Notes under the pieces: model-generated | What the model was told of the DNA's origin: nothing | The model's database searches: none | Seen by the model: only the letters and a program-made list of their open reading frames with translations | Translations under genes and position numbers: made by a program | Shown here: one piece after another, positions 45,428 to 48,310 of the stretch | Layout of the letters: each line of letters begins with the position of its first letter | How positions within the stretch are numbered: position 1 is the first letter of the stretch | DNA from: Planctomycetaceae bacterium | GTDB lineage: Bacteria > Planctomycetota > Planctomycetia > Pirellulales > Pirellulaceae | Assembly (NCBI GenBank): GCA_005778405.1 | Contig: SXOA01000169.1 | Location: forward strand, 1 to 48,310 | DNA: 48,310 bases | Reading direction: 5' to 3'

Positions 45428-46534
45428 CTACCGGTAGAGCCACAGGGAGTCAAGAGGCTTGTCCAGGCCGTGCTCGGCCAGGACCTTCTTTTGCAGGTCC
45501 GAATAGACTCCCTTATCGAGATCGGAATCCCCAACCAGCCGCACGCCGTACTTGATCTCTTCCTCGTGCTCCTCCACGGTGTCGCCCGGCCGCCAAAAGT
45601 TCATTTGCAGCGTCTTGACCGTGAATTTGCGTCCGGTGCCGGGGGGGGAACCCTTCTTGAAAGCTCCCGCGGGATCCTCGAATTTGAAAGCGTTGGTCAA
45701 ACCTTGGATATAGATCGTGAAATAATCCAGCCGCGGATCAATTTCTTCCCAAGTCACCACTCCCCAAACGCTCTTGTCGATTCGCCCTTCCGACAGCGGC
45801 ACGTCCACCGTGCTGATCGAAATGGAGTCATGGATCGTGAGGTCTTTTTCACCCGGGAATTCACGGTCCTTGATCGGGGCCAAGGCGGAAGGAATGATCC
45901 GGTCGAGATACTCCTTGTTGTATTCCTTCGACTGCAGCACAAAGTGCGGCATGAAGCGGATTCGAACGGGCTGCAAGACCGGGTTGCCCATGTCGTCCTT
46001 GACGATCGCGCCGTCGGAACCGAGCTTTCCCTCGGTCAGTTCGGTGACCGGAGTCATTTTGTAAGTGGGGTGCGGGATGGGCTCGGCGGTGAGGGTCTTT
46101 TCCACCTGAAAATGGCCCCCCTTGTTCTTCACCCGGTAGACCATGTACCAAATCAACTTCCGCTGCATCTTGCCGCTGGCCTGCGGCACATCGACATGAA
46201 TCATCCGCATCGGCTTGAAGGCGAACTCCAGATTCCAGATGCCGCGGCGGAGAGTCACTCCCTTGGCCCGTTCGAATACGGTTGCGGTCTTCTGTTCAAA
46301 GTTGGGCTCATAGTCGAGGTTGTCGATGTTGATCGGCACCTCGACGAGCGGCAGCGGACCATGCCAGGTTTCGTTCTCTTCGGGGTCGGGCGGAATGACC
46401 GTCAGAATCCCCGGCGCGAGCGGTCGCTTGGGCTGAACGTCTTGAGCGGTCGCCACAGCCGACCAGAAACCCAGCAGTCCCAAGACCGTAAAGGCAGGGA
46501 GTACGAATGTCAGGCGTGTTTCAAGTTTGGTCAT
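45428..46534 (-). CDS. Exported hypothetical protein, 368 residues
   Basis: Signal peptide at the start (LPAFTVLGLLGFWSAVATA/QDVQ). The mature protein is beta-rich with many charged residues and no known motif: GIWNLEFAFKPMRMIHVDVP, KLIWYMVYRVKNKGGHF and LDYFTIYIQGLTNAFKF are marked strand-like stretches. Conserved look typical of planctomycetes. ATG 46534 (MTKLETRLTF) is the only sensible start. It lies 108 bases upstream of rpmA on the same strand. Unknown function. Confidence 0.82.
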   Translation of the reverse strand: MTKLETRLTFVLPAFTVLGLLGFWSAVATAQDVQPKRPLAPGILTVIPPDPEENETWHGPLPLVEVPINIDNLDYEPNFEQKTATVFERAKGVTLRRGIWNLEFAFKPMRMIHVDVPQASGKMQRKLIWYMVYRVKNKGGHFQVEKTLTAEPIPHPTYKMTPVTELTEGKLGSDGAIVKDDMGNPVLQPVRIRFMPHFVLQSKEYNKEYLDRIIPSALAPIKDREFPGEKDLTIHDSISISTVDVPLSEGRIDKSVWGVVTWEEIDPRLDYFTIYIQGLTNAFKFEDPAGAFKKGSPPGTGRKFTVKTLQMNFWRPGDTVEEHEEEIKYGVRLVGDSDLDKGVYSDLQKKVLAEHGLDKPLDSLWLYR

Positions 46535-47168
46535 AAATGTAAGTCGGAAGACGCGCGCGAAATTCTTCCCGTGTTGAAGCCGACCGGCTGTAGCCCTTCA
46601 TTGTACTTGCCCAGCTTGCCCAGGGTCAACAAATTGTACATTGTTCGGTCAGAATCCTGCCGCTGACGGTTGGGGCGGTTATAAGGGGCGATAAGGCCAG
46701 TTTCTGACATGTTTGATGCACATTTCACAATAGTGCCTTAGGCATTTTGCCGCAATCAAAATGCCGCAACTCCTTATCATTGTTCTGTTTACGCTGTCCG
46801 TCACTTGATGCACTTCTCACCGCTTGATGCGTTTTGATGCACTTTTTTCCTGCGTCGAACCCCAGTTTGATAAGGGGTTTTCCGACTTCTGAAGCCTCAC
46901 TTTCTCAGACCAAAGAGTTTCACTTCACGAGAGGCATGGCAGGAGTAGGAACGAGAAGCCAGCAGTCCCTGCGTCATCGTTCGGCCCTTTCTCATGATAC
47001 ACCTCGGGTGGTGCACCCATTCAGTCGCCGTATCGCCTATTATACAAAAGGGCACTTGAAAACTAGGTGTCTAGTTCGTCAGTCCCGAAAATCTGGTGCC
47101 TTTGGCAACGGCCAAAACAGAGACACTCGAAGTCCGGACTGCCTAGTTGTTCAACCTGGAGAAACATC
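46535..47168. promoter_or_regulatory. Divergent 634-bp intergenic region with TTGATGCAC repeats
   Basis: No convincing gene. TTGATGCA(C) occurs at 46713, 46805, 46824 (TTGATGCG) and 46834, and the last three are spaced 19 and 10 bases. Also present are ATAAGG units near 46682, 46692 and 46870, and an AACTAG-GTGT-CTAGTT inverted repeat at 47061-47076. The region may hold operators for the two divergent exported proteins or be the remains of a mobile element. Confidence 0.4.
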
Positions 47169-47939
47169 ATGGCTCGTTTCGCGACAGTTGTTGCGTTGGC
47201 ATGGTTCGTGTCGACGGGCGTTGGACTGGCATTTGAGCGGCCCCAAATCGTGTTGTCCCGTCCGTATGGCACTAACCTGAACGGAGACCTCGAAATCCTG
47301 GGGCATGGCTCCGACATATTGGTGAAAGGGGAAGTAAAGCCACCAATCGGAAACGAAGTGACGGTGAGTTTCTACTATGTCAAGGATAACGGATCGCTCG
47401 CGCGTGCATTCTCCGCCTCGACACCAGTCCGCGATGGAAAGTTCGCGATCGACTTCAATCCTCCTTCGAACGGTTGGACTACTGGCCGCCTGCGAGTTGA
47501 AGTCGTTTTGGAAGGTTTGAAGCAAATAAAGGCAAGCGTTGACTTGACGATAGTTCAAAGTGAGATTCCACCGCTTGAGAATGAGAAGGCATTCAAGGAA
47601 TCAGGCATTACCGTCGATTTGGAAAAGGTCCGTGGAACGACGCTCAAAGTCCCTGCCGGCACGCTATTTTACGTGCGGGGGAAATTTGAGTGGGGAAGGG
47701 TAGCCGACAAGTTCGAAGGCCCGCCAATCTATGCCCAAGTTTATGTGGTCCAACCGGGAGCGAAGATCCCAAGACGCATTCTCTACTCGGGCACGTCACT
47801 TTCACTTCGCGAGGCGGAGGGGAAACCTGTCTTTGAATACGAAGTACAACTGGAAACCCCGGTAAAGCCTGGCATTTACCGCGTTTGGGTTGCGTCCAAA
47901 ACCGGCGAGTTCTTACTCGAGGCCACCGCGGAAAAGTAG
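47169..47939 (+). CDS. Exported hypothetical protein, 256 residues
   Basis: ATG 47169 has GGAG eight bases upstream and starts a signal peptide (MARFATVVALAWFVSTGVGLA/FERP). The mature part looks like two Ig-like beta domains (GDLEILGHGSDILVKGEVKP, VTVSFYYVKDNGSLARAF near 75, YAQVYVVQPGAKIPRRILY). No enzyme motif. The codon use is slightly more AT-rich than the core genes. It may be a surface protein. It precedes a broken ADP-ribosylglycohydrolase gene. Confidence 0.75.
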   Translation: MARFATVVALAWFVSTGVGLAFERPQIVLSRPYGTNLNGDLEILGHGSDILVKGEVKPPIGNEVTVSFYYVKDNGSLARAFSASTPVRDGKFAIDFNPPSNGWTTGRLRVEVVLEGLKQIKASVDLTIVQSEIPPLENEKAFKESGITVDLEKVRGTTLKVPAGTLFYVRGKFEWGRVADKFEGPPIYAQVYVVQPGAKIPRRILYSGTSLSLREAEGKPVFEYEVQLETPVKPGIYRVWVASKTGEFLLEATAEK

Positions 47940-48019
47940 ATCGTCATCGGGCATGCCTCCGTTGACTAAAGGGCACCAAACATGCCCGACTTCACGGTGG
48001 TCGTCGCTTCGCCGCACAA

Positions 48020-48196
48020 ATGAACGCTCAGCAACCCGATTGTGACGACAATGCCGTTTGCATTTTCGGATGCCTGAAGGGGACCGCAATTGGCGACGCG
48101 CTCGGACTGCCACGAGAGGGATTGTCACGGCGGCGGGAGGAGCGGATGTTTGGGCCAACGCCGCTCAGGGTGAGCGCACACCACTGCCATTCTTGA
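48020..48196 (+). pseudogene. N-terminal fragment of an ADP-ribosylglycohydrolase, interrupted
   Basis: 58 residues from ATG 48020 to TGA 48196. [20 protein letters not shown] and [10 protein letters not shown] match the family start (glycine-rich GCLxGxAxGDALGxPxEG), which continues for some 300 residues in complete members. Here the match stops after FGPTPLR at about 48169, where the sequence changes to GTGAGCG. The metal-binding DDT motif and the rest of the enzyme are missing, so it is not functional unless it continues beyond the window in another frame. Confidence 0.7.
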
Positions 48197-48310
48197 GCCG
48201 GTAGCTAAACTGCCTGGGTCGTGAAACATTTTCATTACCCAAGCAGTGGAGGCACCGATGAGTCCCGAGTCACTTTTGGCCCGGCGTGAAGTTTGGAAGC
48301 AGCGGATACG
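48170..48310 (+). mobile_element. Probable left end of an IS66-like insertion sequence (partial)
   Basis: The glycohydrolase match breaks at GTGAGCG (48170-48176), and IS66 ends usually begin GTAAGCG or GTGAGCG. About 80 bases on, an open frame begins with GGAGG (48248-48252) and ATG 48258, and runs off the window as MSPESLLARREVWKQRI, which looks like the first residues of the small IS66 accessory protein (TnpA-type). The call rests on these two short signals and the disrupted gene. The remainder and the right end are outside the window. Confidence 0.5.
48258..48310 (+). CDS. Partial IS66 TnpA-like accessory protein
   Basis: Only 17 codons are present, starting at ATG 48258 with a good GGAGG five bases upstream. 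The pattern (ARREVWKQRI) is like the N-terminus of IS66-family accessory proteins, which continue with a helix-turn-helix. The 3' part lies beyond the window, so the assignment is tentative. Confidence 0.45.
   Translation, partial: MSPESLLARREVWKQRI

Noticed and set aside
45182..46666. A 494-residue plus-strand frame over rpmA and the exported hypothetical
   Set aside because: Opposite a ribosomal protein gene; shadow of the minus-strand codons.
46834..47280. 148-residue plus-strand frame before the last exported protein
   Set aside because: No domain, high Arg/Ser content, and runs into the signal-peptide gene in another frame.

Overview
The window looks like a chromosomal segment of a planctomycete. 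The evidence is the density of families typical of that phylum: a DUF1549/DUF1553 cytochrome-type protein followed by a DUF1501 protein, a DUF1080 protein, a PQQ-type beta-propeller with the N-terminal DWPQFLGP signature, a large secreted PPC-domain protein, an archaeal-type formyltransferase (Ftr) of the tetrahydromethanopterin C1 pathway, and many exported proteins of unknown function. Base composition is fairly GC-rich. No rRNA, tRNA, CRISPR array or complete insertion sequence was found. The order and genus cannot be fixed from the sequence alone.

Layout. 1-9 kb: a tandem-duplicated alpha/beta-hydrolase protein (+), then a run of minus-strand genes (beta-propeller, small hypothetical, gingipain-like C25 peptidase, small membrane peptide, two conserved hypotheticals). 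9-15 kb: a thioredoxin/CAP fusion, a TerB-like protein, a DUF1080 protein, type III glutamine synthetase with a 440-bp leader, and the PLP-homeostasis protein YggS. 15-20 kb: an OmpA-like lipoprotein, an HTH protein, a PD-(D/E)XK-like protein, a VapBC pair, Ftr and 5-formyltetrahydrofolate cyclo-ligase. 20-30 kb: the DUF1549/1553-DUF1501 operon, small and antitoxin-like genes, a PPC-domain protein and a sugar-phosphate-isomerase-like protein. 30-37 kb: a DUF11 lipoprotein, an HDOD protein, an AAA ATPase, glutamyl-Q tRNA(Asp) synthetase and a HEAT-like membrane protein.

37-43.5 kb is the most interesting gene cluster: a membrane hybrid histidine kinase (ethylene-receptor-like membrane module, two PAS, HisKA/HATPase, two REC, Hpt), two tandem paralogous fusions of a receiver to an RsbW-type kinase domain, a STAS anti-sigma-antagonist-like protein and a stand-alone receiver. 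Together they look like a phosphorelay feeding a partner-switching module. Just downstream (43.58-43.89 kb) is a strong candidate for a structured non-coding RNA with its own promoter and intrinsic terminator.

44-48.3 kb: obgE and rpmA (separated by a terminator), two exported hypotheticals, and at the right edge the first part of an ADP-ribosylglycohydrolase gene broken by what looks like the left end of an IS66-like element.

The window is also rich in short repeat families placed at gene ends or captured inside genes: a 126-bp element in two copies, a nested palindrome, AGGCT-TCC-AGCCT units, ATTCGTCATTCGAATTTCG-type units, CCAAATCCGAAATC units and CCCTCACCC-type units read through as protein.
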